Below, in pieces: positions 8,308 through 15,181 of a stretch of 29,881 bases of DNA. The DNA comes from CAZJAT01 sp964544145. Lineage in GTDB: Bacteria; Hydrothermota; 32-111. Location of the stretch: NCBI GenBank assembly GCA_964544145.1, contig CAZJAT010000022.1, forward strand, positions 1 to 29,881, written 5' to 3'. Position 1 is the stretch's first letter; each line of letters begins with the position of its first letter. The translations under genes were made by a program, and so were the position numbers. The notes beneath the pieces are model-generated. The model was not told the DNA's origin and made no database searches. It saw only the letters and a program-made list of their open reading frames with translations.

Positions 8308-8335
8308 ATTATATGACATAAGATCATGTATTCAA
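8308..8335 (-). promoter_or_regulatory. Promoter of the small membrane-anchored protein gene
   Basis: On the minus strand: -35 TTGAAT (8330-8335, 4/6 match), 16-base spacer, -10 TATAAT (8308-8313, perfect). The transcript would have a leader of roughly 12-15 bases made of an A-run and the AAGGAGG site before the GTG at 8289. Confidence 0.55.
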
Positions 8336-8345
8336 TAGGAAAATA

Positions 8346-9107
8346 TCAACTGATCGTACCCTGTATATAATCCCTAGTCAGCTCATTCTGAGGATTATTG
8401 AAGACATCATCTGCTTTACCATGTTCAATTAATTCCCCAAGATACAGAAATATCACATAATCTGCAAGCCGTTTTGCCTGCCTTAGAATATGCGTGACAA
8501 TAACAACTGTATATTTATCTTTGAGTTTGAGGAATTTTTCCTCAATATTCCTGCTGGAAGCAGGGTCCAACGCAGATGTAGGTTCATCCCCGAGTATTAT
8601 TTCAGGTTGAACGGCTAATCCTCTTGCCAGACATAGACGCTGCTGCTGTCCAACTGACAGATTTGATGCAGGTTTATGAAGCCGATCTTTTAATTCATTC
8701 CAGAGGCTTGCTTCCTTCAGATTGAATTCTACAATTTCATCAAGCTGTTTTCTGTTTTTAATACCATTGATTCGCGGCCCATAAGCAATATTATCATAGA
8801 TTGACATAGGAAGGGGATAGGGCTTTTGTGATAATAGGCCCATTTTTTTTCTTATCTCTGTAATATCTGCCTTTTTGTCAAATATATTCAGCCCATCCAG
8901 TAGAATCTTTCCTGATACATGAACATCACTGTTCAGATCAATCAAACGATTGAATGATTTCAGCAGTGATGTCTTACCACATCCCGAAGGACCGATTATT
9001 GCTGTTATTTGCTTATCCGGTATATTGACAGTTATATTCTTCAATGCATGTTCTTTGCCATAATATACATTCAAATTCTGAACTGATATATGCGTTTTGT
9101 AATTCAT
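8346..9107 (-). CDS. pstB: Phosphate ABC transporter ATP-binding protein
   Basis: 253 residues, the cytoplasmic ATPase that drives PstCA. The Walker A motif GPSGCGKT is at 39-46, the Q-loop glutamine is Q94 (LLSQKPYPLP, the PstB-type form), the ABC signature is LSVGQQQR at 150-157, Walker B with catalytic E175 lies in GDEPTSALDP, and the switch histidine is H206 (VTHILRQAKRLADY). The signature has Val in place of the usual first Gly (LSGGQ), a variant I recall in other PstB proteins, so it is not read as inactivating. Start: the ATG is preceded by AGAGG five bases upstream and lies 8 bases after the pstA stop. Last transporter gene of the pst run; phoU is not present after it. Confidence 0.93.
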   Translation of the reverse strand: MNYKTHISVQNLNVYYGKEHALKNITVNIPDKQITAIIGPSGCGKTSLLKSFNRLIDLNSDVHVSGKILLDGLNIFDKKADITEIRKKMGLLSQKPYPLPMSIYDNIAYGPRINGIKNRKQLDEIVEFNLKEASLWNELKDRLHKPASNLSVGQQQRLCLARGLAVQPEIILGDEPTSALDPASSRNIEEKFLKLKDKYTVVIVTHILRQAKRLADYVIFLYLGELIEHGKADDVFNNPQNELTRDYIQGTIS

Positions 9108-9115
9108 TATTACCT

Positions 9116-9964
9116 CTATTTGATTATAAACTTAGTAAATTTGCTTGTGAACAAACGGGAGACGGCAGATATGAGTAAAATAATTATAGTGAGAATAAAT
9201 GCAGATGCATAAGCCCTTTCCTGAACCTCCGGAAAAGGTGTATTAAGCTGAAAGAATATGGCAAGAGGAAGTGTAGCTACAGGTCTTATTAATGATGAAG
9301 GTATATTGTCCGAAAATCCTGCAGTGAACAACACTGCTGCAGCATCACCAATACCTCTCCCAAAAGCAATCAGTACAGCGGTTACAATACCCGGCATTCC
9401 CTGTTTTAATACAATTCTGAAGGCTGTTTCTGTTTTTGTGGAACCAAGAGAATAAGCTGCCTCCAGCAGTTCATCAGGAATCATTTTCATTGATTCATCA
9501 ATAGCCCTTGCCATTATTGGTATCATAAATATGGAAATGGCAATAACACCGCTAAGCAATGATGCCCTCATACCAAAGAAAAGCATTAATGTGAAAACAA
9601 ATGCACCATATACTATTGATGGAATACCCCATAGGATGTCAAATGAAAACCGGGTTATTGAAACAAGCAGTGAACTTGGTTTAGCAAACACCCTGAAATA
9701 TAGTATAATGGGAACTGAGACAATGAATGCAATAACTGTTGATATACCCGCAAGATACAATGAACCTAATATAGCATTCAATACACCCCCTTCCTTACCC
9801 AGATAAAACCCTCCTTGAGGTGTCTTTGTAATCATATCCAAATTCATTGCAGGAAGCCCTTTTATGAAAATTGTGATAACAATAAGTAATAACAGAATAA
9901 ATATAATTATTGTTGAAAAACACATTATAAATTTAAATATATTTTCTTCTATTCTGTATCTCAT
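9116..9964 (-). CDS. pstA: Phosphate ABC transporter permease PstA
   Basis: 282 residues with about six hydrophobic helices, the first at about 14-35. The cytoplasmic coupling loop has the EAA-type motif (LLEAAYSLGSTKTETAFRIV, 167-186) followed by GMPGIVTAVLIAFGRGIGD. It should pair with PstC to form the phosphate channel in the cytoplasmic membrane and contact PstB through this loop. The start overlaps the pstC stop by one base (TAATG), a sign of translational coupling. The adjoining permease and ATPase genes make phosphate the most likely substrate, though related tungstate or molybdate permeases share the fold. Confidence 0.9.
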   Translation of the reverse strand: MRYRIEENIFKFIMCFSTIIIFILLLLIVITIFIKGLPAMNLDMITKTPQGGFYLGKEGGVLNAILGSLYLAGISTVIAFIVSVPIILYFRVFAKPSSLLVSITRFSFDILWGIPSIVYGAFVFTLMLFFGMRASLLSGVIAISIFMIPIMARAIDESMKMIPDELLEAAYSLGSTKTETAFRIVLKQGMPGIVTAVLIAFGRGIGDAAAVLFTAGFSDNIPSSLIRPVATLPLAIFFQLNTPFPEVQERAYASAFILTIIILLISAVSRLFTSKFTKFIIK

Positions 9965-10851
9965 TATGCTATTCTCCTTTTTACATGCAAAAGAATCAAA
10001 CGTGATATTACATTGAAAAAGAGTATGACAATAAGTAATATGAGAGATGCAAGCATCAATGCTGAATCATACATTGGGATGGAAAGCATTTCACCATAAT
10101 TATTGGCAATAAGCGCTGGTAATGCATAACCGGGATCCAATGGGCCGGTAGGCAATTTGACTACATTGCCTGCAACCATCAGTACTGCCATTGTTTCACC
10201 AAATGCTCTGGATAAACCAAGTACAATCGCTGCAATAATTCCAGGCATTCCCTTTCTTACAATAACATGTTTGACGCTCTGCCATTGCGTAGCACCAAGT
10301 GATAGAGATGCCTCATTGAGTCCGCCTGGCACTGTAGCAATGATTTCCATGGTAATATGGATGATTATAGGCAATATCATTATTGACAACACTATGCCTC
10401 CGCTCAGTACGCTGTATCCTGATGAATACTTATTGAAAAATGGAGCAATTATATTTTTCACAAATGGAACAATTATCAGCACACCCCATATACCGTATAT
10501 AACAGAGGGTATCCCGGCAAGTAGGTCTATAAATGGCTTGGAAAATTCTCTGATAAATAGGGGGGCATAGATTGACAGATATATAGCACTCATCAGAGCA
10601 ATGGGGACTGCCATGATTAGCGCAAGAAGTGTTACCCATAATGTACCTGCAATAAATGGTAAAAATCCGAATTCTCCTTTCATGGGATGCCATGAATCTG
10701 AACAGATTATAGATATCAGTGATCCGGTTTGAAGAATTGGATTTGATTTGATAATCAAAGCTATTATCATCAGTATTACAATAAGAGATACAAAGATCAT
10801 CATAACAATAATTATTGCAGATAATATTTTGTCCTGCATCAGGCGTTTCAT
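9964..10851 (-). CDS. pstC: Phosphate ABC transporter permease PstC
   Basis: 295 residues, about six membrane helices. The coupling loop reads NEASLSLGATQWQSVKHVIV (179-198), then GMPGIIAAIVLGLSRAFGETMAVLMVAGN, which is characteristic of PstC. A periplasmic loop after the first helix and the SDSWHPMKGEFGFLPFIAGT segment (51-70) match the family N-terminal part. A minor oddity is the ribosome site: AAGGA overlaps the pstS stop and lies 11 bases from the ATG, somewhat far. The gene follows pstS by 14 bases and overlaps pstA by one base. Confidence 0.9.
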   Translation of the reverse strand: MKRLMQDKILSAIIIVMMIFVSLIVILMIIALIIKSNPILQTGSLISIICSDSWHPMKGEFGFLPFIAGTLWVTLLALIMAVPIALMSAIYLSIYAPLFIREFSKPFIDLLAGIPSVIYGIWGVLIIVPFVKNIIAPFFNKYSSGYSVLSGGIVLSIMILPIIIHITMEIIATVPGGLNEASLSLGATQWQSVKHVIVRKGMPGIIAAIVLGLSRAFGETMAVLMVAGNVVKLPTGPLDPGYALPALIANNYGEMLSIPMYDSALMLASLILLIVILFFNVISRLILLHVKRRIA

Positions 10852-10865
10852 GCAGCAAATATTCC

Positions 10866-11816
10866 TTATTGTATACTGATTAATGATATATTCAATGATT
10901 CCTCAGATAATCTGATATAACCAGATTCATCCACATACTGTTGTCCTTCTCTGAGAACCCATTTAAGAAATTCAACAACTATTTCTCTCTCTGGTTTACC
11001 TTTTGTCACTAAATACAATTCTCTTGAAGGCGGGGAAGGATAAATATTGTTTTTTATTGCCTGTATAAGTTCTTCCCTTGTCTGATAGAAATTCTCATCT
11101 TCATCTATTACATTATCATTATTTAAATCAATTGGCAGAACACAGATACCATCTATCTGCTTACCACTTTTACTGTCATATGCATAATTTATATTATTAT
11201 ATCCAATACCGCTTACATCATTCTTCACTGCTTCAGCTACACCCGGATCCCCATACACTCCTACTCCAAGCATATCTTCTTGCTCACTTTCCAGATACAA
11301 TGCCCATGTTTTTGCTGCTCCGCATGCATCCGACCGCGTATATACATGAATTATATTTTTGTCATCATTATCCTTTGACAGATTCCACTTATTCAAATCA
11401 CCCTTTATCCAGATGTCTATCAATTCAGTGCGGCTGAATCCTTTACTCATTATATCTTTTTTATAGGGATTATTTGTATTAAATGTCGGAACAACTGCAT
11501 CCTTTGTCACCGGAATGAACCAGGCTCCCCTCTCTATTTCCTCATTATATATCTCCCGTGAAACATTGCCTATATCTACCGCTCCGGAGAGTACATCAGC
11601 CATTCCCTTGCCGGCTCCTCCTGCTGCAATATCAAATGATACATTCGGATGTATTTTCGAAAACTCCTCTGACCATTTAATGACAATAGGATATAATGCC
11701 CATGCTCCGGATATTGATATTGTTCCGGATAATCCATTATTGCTATTTGGTTTATTACAATTGGGTAATACAGATATAAGTAAAATGATAATCAGCAGAT
11801 TAATTATTTGTTTCAC
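10866..11816 (-). CDS. pstS: Phosphate ABC transporter substrate-binding lipoprotein
   Basis: 316 residues. The N-terminus is a signal peptide with a cysteine at 20 (ISVLPNC); the lipobox is atypical because Pro and Asn precede the Cys, but Cys is where a lipoprotein would be cut. The mature protein starts with the family strand GTISISGAWALYPI, then AAGGAGKGMADVLSG and VDIGNVSREI. The second-domain ligand loop is YTRSDACGAAKTW (159-171), the form I recall in one PstS branch. A calcium-loop-like stretch DLNNDNVIDEDE (230-241) has acidic or Asn residues at EF-hand positions 1, 3, 5, 9 and 12. The start is GTG with AGGAGG five bases upstream. It follows the Rrf2 gene by 58 bases with no clear promoter between them, so they are likely co-transcribed. 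Confidence 0.9.
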   Translation of the reverse strand: MKQIINLLIIILLISVLPNCNKPNSNNGLSGTISISGAWALYPIVIKWSEEFSKIHPNVSFDIAAGGAGKGMADVLSGAVDIGNVSREIYNEEIERGAWFIPVTKDAVVPTFNTNNPYKKDIMSKGFSRTELIDIWIKGDLNKWNLSKDNDDKNIIHVYTRSDACGAAKTWALYLESEQEDMLGVGVYGDPGVAEAVKNDVSGIGYNNINYAYDSKSGKQIDGICVLPIDLNNDNVIDEDENFYQTREELIQAIKNNIYPSPPSRELYLVTKGKPEREIVVEFLKWVLREGQQYVDESGYIRLSEESLNISLISIQ

Positions 11817-11874
11817 TTCTTCCTCCTTTTCCTATAATTCCCATTGATTTAGTAGGGATTAATTAATAAAAAAA

Positions 11875-12297
11875 TCATTTTCCTTTTTCATATCTATTTA
11901 TAATATCTTCAAAGCTTACGCTCTCCAATATATCACTGATTGCATTCCTCACATCAAGCATTGTTTTATACAGGCCGCACTGCTTTTCCTTTGGGCATTT
12001 CACATGTGCCATCTGACTTACACAATTGATCGGAGCAAGCGGGCCGTCAATAATTCTTATTATCATAGCCATTGTGACCTTTGCGGGATGCTTTATAAGT
12101 CTATAACCGCCTCCTGAACCCCTCTTACTCTCTAAGATTCCTGCTTTTTTCAATTCAAGTAAAATCTGTTCAAGAAACTTGATGGGAATATTCTCACTCT
12201 TGGCAATTTCTTTAATCTGCATTGTTCCTTTTTCATAATTCATTGCCAGCACAATCATTGCCATCAAGGCATATTCGCCTTTTTTTGATAATTTCAG
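11875..12297 (-). CDS. Rrf2-family transcriptional regulator with Fe-S-type cysteines, probable CTG start
   Basis: A winged-helix repressor or activator of the Rrf2 (IscR/NsrR/CymR) family. The DNA-binding part includes IKEIAKSENIPIKFLEQILL and GSGGGYRL. Three cysteines (C92, C101, C107; INCVSQ, HVKC, KQCGLY) follow the wing, where IscR and NsrR bind a 2Fe-2S or 4Fe-4S cluster, so cluster sensing is likely. The family normally begins M(K/R)LSxKGxYAL. Here that N-terminus is present as KLSKKGEYAL directly after a CTG at 12297, and AAAAGGAG ends five bases before that CTG. No ATG, GTG or TTG is better placed: the TTG at 12267 would delete the first helix. From CTG the protein has 140 residues. 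It heads the pst operon, so it may regulate phosphate uptake or simply be autoregulated. Confidence 0.88.
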   Translation of the reverse strand: MKLSKKGEYALMAMIVLAMNYEKGTMQIKEIAKSENIPIKFLEQILLELKKAGILESKRGSGGGYRLIKHPAKVTMAMIIRIIDGPLAPINCVSQMAHVKCPKEKQCGLYKTMLDVRNAISDILESVSFEDIINRYEKGK

Positions 12298-12302
12298 TTT
12301 TA

Positions 12303-12310
12303 CTCCTTTT
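12303..12310 (-). promoter_or_regulatory. Shine-Dalgarno site that fixes the CTG start of the Rrf2 gene
   Basis: AAAAGGAG on the minus strand, five bases (TAAAA) before CTG at 12295-12297. It is 35 bases from the next usable start codon (TTG at 12267), too far to serve it. Confidence 0.75.
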
Positions 12311-12332
12311 CTACTATTCCTATCTATTTTAT

Positions 12333-12361
12333 ATAGTATAATATATTGTAATTTATGTCAA
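12333..12361 (-). promoter_or_regulatory. Promoter of the Rrf2-pst operon
   Basis: A perfect -35 TTGACA (12356-12361) on the minus strand. The -10 is either TATACT (12335-12340, 15-base spacer) or TACTAT (12333-12338, 17-base spacer). The AT-rich run between the boxes could hold an Rrf2 operator, but I see no convincing palindrome. It is back to back with the aldolase promoter, the two -35 boxes being 12 bases apart. Confidence 0.6.
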
Positions 12362-12373
12362 GCCATACGTCAA

Positions 12374-12402
12374 TTGACTTTTTTATCAATCATTGTTATC
12401 AT
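12374..12402 (+). promoter_or_regulatory. Promoter of the class II aldolase gene, leaderless geometry
   Basis: -35 TTGACT (12374-12379, 5/6), 17-base spacer, -10 TATCAT (12397-12402, 5/6) with an upstream TG (12394-12395) forming an extended -10. Six bases (AATTTT) then precede the ATG at 12409, and there is no Shine-Dalgarno sequence. Confidence 0.7.
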
Positions 12403-12408
12403 AATTTT

Positions 12409-13098
12409 ATGATTTATCAGAATATGCATAAGGATTTTTCAAGAATAGCAAGATTATTATATGAGAAGAATTGGTCAGAGGGTTTTGGGGGTAATTTTTC
12501 TGTACGATTTACGAGTGAAGCAAAACAGTTTCTTGAACATTGCTGTAAGAACAAACTTATTCCCGCCAACATTCCCATTGATATGGATGTGAACCCTCTC
12601 AATAATAATGTTATACTTATTACTGTTTCCGGAAGCAGAATGTATGAGATTCCGGAAAACCCTACAGAATATACTGCTGTGATATTCATTGAGAATAACA
12701 CTGTTTTTTCAATGAATGGGAAAAAGCCCTCCAGTGAGCTTATTGCACATCTCTCTGCATACATTGCCAATGATAATATTAATGCAATAATACATACTCA
12801 TCCCCCATATACTATTGCTATTGCGGAAACAATGGAATCTGAAGGAAAAATCAACAGAGCATTGAAGGAAAGTCATACAGAATTTTCTTTGATATTCCCT
12901 AAGGGCATTGCAGTAATTGAAAGAAAAAAACCGGGCAGCAGAGAACTTGCCGAAGAAACGTCAAAGCGTATGTCTGATACTCCATTTGTAATTTGGAAAA
13001 GACATGGAATCATCGCAGGAGCAGAGAATCTGTTCCATGCATTTGATTTAACAGATGTTGTTGAAAAATGTGCACGCATATCAATGATATCATTATAA
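12409..13098 (+). CDS. Class II aldolase/epimerase family protein, RhaD-like
   Basis: 229 residues. Zinc-binding histidines are visible as H129 and H131 (IIHTHPPYT) and H199 (WKRHGIIAG). E110 in KPSSELIAHL is the expected catalytic acid, and GGNFSVRF (27-34) plus VSGSRMYEI (73-81) form the phosphate-binding side. The order EGFGGNFSVR, then SGSRM, PSSEL, HTHP, PGSRELAEET and WKRHG resembles rhamnulose-1-phosphate aldolase-like members more than fuculose or ribulose phosphate enzymes. The substrate cannot be fixed and no sugar catabolism genes are nearby. The start at 12409 is preferred over 12355 because a promoter ends six bases before it and the family N-terminus begins near here. It converges on tgt with a four-base gap. 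Confidence 0.82.
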   Translation: MIYQNMHKDFSRIARLLYEKNWSEGFGGNFSVRFTSEAKQFLEHCCKNKLIPANIPIDMDVNPLNNNVILITVSGSRMYEIPENPTEYTAVIFIENNTVFSMNGKKPSSELIAHLSAYIANDNINAIIHTHPPYTIAIAETMESEGKINRALKESHTEFSLIFPKGIAVIERKKPGSRELAEETSKRMSDTPFVIWKRHGIIAGAENLFHAFDLTDVVEKCARISMISL

Positions 13099-13102
13099 TA
13101 CC

Positions 13103-14161
13103 CTAAATCTCATCTCTCAGTCGTTCCATAAAACGCATATAATAATTTATATTATGCTCTGTAGCAAGCATCATTCCTGTCATTTCCCTGGCCTTTACCA
13201 GATGATGCAGATATGCACGTGAATAATTACTGCACAGAGTACATGTGCATCCCTGTTCAATAGGTCTGAAATCATTTTTGAATTGGGCATTTCTTATCAC
13301 AAGCTTGCCTTCATCAGTAAAGACTGTTCCATTTCTCGCATTTCTGGTCGGTATCACACAGTCAAATATATCAAAACCATGTTTCACTGCAAATTCGATA
13401 TCATCCAGTTTACCAACCCCCATAAGATAACGCGGTTTATTCTTCGGCATTATCTCTGCAGCCATTGCAATTATATCCCTTATATTCTCCTCTGTTTCAC
13501 CTATTGCTATGCCTCCCATTGCATATCCGTCAAAATCCATTTCAACCAATCTTTCAGCACACTCTCTCCTCAAAGAAGGATATACTGAACCCTGTATGAT
13601 GCCAAACTGAAATTGTCTGAATCCATATAATCCATTAGTAGATAAAAAATGTTTCCTTGCATCTTCTGCCCATCCAAGTGTCCGTTCCATTGCTGTTCTC
13701 GCATAACTCTCTGTTGCCGGATATTCAGTGCATTCATCCAACACCATCATGATATCACTTCCTATTTTTCTCTGCATGTCAACATTATTCTGCGGTGTAA
13801 ATTTGTGATATGAACCATCAATATGTGATTGAAACATTACTCCGTCTTTCTCAAATTTTCTCAATGCAGCCAATGATAATACCTGAAAACCTCCTGAATC
13901 AGTAAATATGGACTTATCCCAGTTCATAAATGTATGTATGCCGCCTGCTTCATTAAGCACTTCAAGACCCGGTCTGAGATACAGATGATATGTATTGGTG
14001 ATAAAAACCTGAACATTACACTTCTTCAATGTCTCTACTGTCATTGCCTTTGGTGTTGCCTGTGTTGCAACCGGCATAAATGCAGGGGTTTCTATTATGC
14101 CATGAGATGTAATTATCTGACCGCGTCTTGACAATCCGTTTTCTTTGAGCAATTTGTACAT
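13103..14161 (-). CDS. tgt: Queuine tRNA-ribosyltransferase (tRNA-guanine transglycosylase)
   Basis: Exchanges guanine-34 in GUN-anticodon tRNAs for the queuosine precursor preQ1. Residue numbers count from the upstream GTG reading (354 residues). The general base is D90 in FTDSGGFQVLSL, the nucleophile is D269 in FDCVIPTRNARNG, and the zinc site is C307, C309, C312 and H338 (CTCTLCSNY, ATEHN). All are intact. The ATG at 14161, with AAGG five bases upstream, is preferred over the GTG at 14167 that overlaps the queA stop; this removes two residues (352 remain). Last gene of the eleven-gene run. With queA directly upstream, two consecutive steps of queuosine synthesis are encoded together; preQ1 synthesis genes are not in the window. 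Confidence 0.95.
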   Translation of the reverse strand: MYKLLKENGLSRRGQIITSHGIIETPAFMPVATQATPKAMTVETLKKCNVQVFITNTYHLYLRPGLEVLNEAGGIHTFMNWDKSIFTDSGGFQVLSLAALRKFEKDGVMFQSHIDGSYHKFTPQNNVDMQRKIGSDIMMVLDECTEYPATESYARTAMERTLGWAEDARKHFLSTNGLYGFRQFQFGIIQGSVYPSLRRECAERLVEMDFDGYAMGGIAIGETEENIRDIIAMAAEIMPKNKPRYLMGVGKLDDIEFAVKHGFDIFDCVIPTRNARNGTVFTDEGKLVIRNAQFKNDFRPIEQGCTCTLCSNYSRAYLHHLVKAREMTGMMLATEHNINYYMRFMERLRDEI

Positions 14162-14163
14162 AC

Positions 14164-15180
14164 TCACCTTATAAGCATACAGTCACCATATGAGTAGAAC
14201 CTGTATTTCCTCTCAACAGCATCCCTGTATGCCTTCATTATAAATTCTCTGCCTGCAAATGCTGATACAAGCATCAATAATGTTGATTTCGGTAAATGAA
14301 AGTTAGTAATCATCATATCAGCTGATTCTATTCTGTATGGAGGATAAATAAAAATATCCGTCATTCCGCTATTCGGATGATATTTATCATTTGAATAAAT
14401 CGTCTCCAAAACCCTCATTGTTGTTGTTCCAATAGCTAATATGGGAATATTGTTTTCCTTTGCTTTATTCAACATATCAGCTGATTCAATGCCTACTTCA
14501 TAGTATTCTTCATGCATAATGTGAGCTTCAATTGTATCTGTCTTTACGGGTTCAAATGTCCCCAGACCTACGTGCAAAAGAACATCATTAAATTCAATTC
14601 CTTTCTCTTTCATCTTAATTATCATTTCTTCACTAAAGTGAAGTCCTGCTGTTGGAGCAGCTGATGATCCGGGTATATCTGAAAATACAGTTTGATATGT
14701 TTCTTCGTCACTCTTTTCATCATTCCTCTTTATATATGGAGGAAGAGGCACATGTCCGAATTGTTCAAATATTTCAATCGGTTTAAGATTATGGTCAAAT
14801 TCAACAATAAATACTTCATCTTTTCTGTTAATAAGTTTAATCGTACAAGGTCCAATGCTTAGCATTTCGCCAGTATGCAGCCGTCCCCCTTTCTTTATTA
14901 GAGCATTGAAGACATACCCTTTGGCATAGGGATTGAGTATAAGAATTTCAATTTCTCCTCCTGTTTTTCTCTTGGCGAATAATCTGGTTTTTATAACCTT
15001 TGTAATATTTCTGGTAATTAACATTGGTGGATTGAGAATATCATTTAAATCAGAGAAGAGAGCATGTTCAATAGTTCCTTTCTTTTTATCAAGAATCATC
15101 ATTCTGGATTTTCCCCTTAAAAGGGGATAATCAGCTATAAGTGATTCAGGCAGGGGATAATCATAATCATTTATATTCAT
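14164..15180 (-). CDS. queA: S-adenosylmethionine:tRNA ribosyltransferase-isomerase
   Basis: Adds the epoxycyclopentane precursor to preQ1 in tRNA, using the ribosyl part of SAM. 338 residues, close to family length. Conserved blocks: LPESLIADYP (10-19), TYQTVFSDIPGSSAAPTAGLHF, HVGLGTFEPVKTDTIEAHIMH, IGTTTMRVLET, and TDIFIYPPY with TNFHLPKSTLLMLVSAFAG. One block departs from the family: where most QueA proteins have NDTRVIPARL, this one has NITKVIKTRL (around residues 58-67). The start ATG is one base after the ruvB stop with no evident Shine-Dalgarno sequence, so translation probably depends on coupling to ruvB. tgt follows. Confidence 0.94.
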   Translation of the reverse strand: MNINDYDYPLPESLIADYPLLRGKSRMMILDKKKGTIEHALFSDLNDILNPPMLITRNITKVIKTRLFAKRKTGGEIEILILNPYAKGYVFNALIKKGGRLHTGEMLSIGPCTIKLINRKDEVFIVEFDHNLKPIEIFEQFGHVPLPPYIKRNDEKSDEETYQTVFSDIPGSSAAPTAGLHFSEEMIIKMKEKGIEFNDVLLHVGLGTFEPVKTDTIEAHIMHEEYYEVGIESADMLNKAKENNIPILAIGTTTMRVLETIYSNDKYHPNSGMTDIFIYPPYRIESADMMITNFHLPKSTLLMLVSAFAGREFIMKAYRDAVERKYRFYSYGDCMLIR

Positions 15181-15181
15181 A

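Noticed and set aside
8290..8319. Upstream ATG start for the small protein after pstB
   Set aside because: This stretch contains a TATAAT -10 box and an AAGGAGG site serving the GTG at 8289.
10157..11437. Several open frames overlapping pstC and pstS, including 10430-10858 on the same strand in another frame
   Set aside because: They are shadows of clearly conserved transporter genes, with His/Tyr/Cys-rich composition unlike real proteins here.
12355..12408. Earlier ATG for the class II aldolase
   Set aside because: It lies upstream of the -35 and -10 boxes and adds residues unlike the family N-terminus.
15113..15126. Near-palindrome ccccttaaaagggg
   Set aside because: It lies within the conserved ADYPLLRGKSR coding segment of queA and has no loop or T-run; coincidental.
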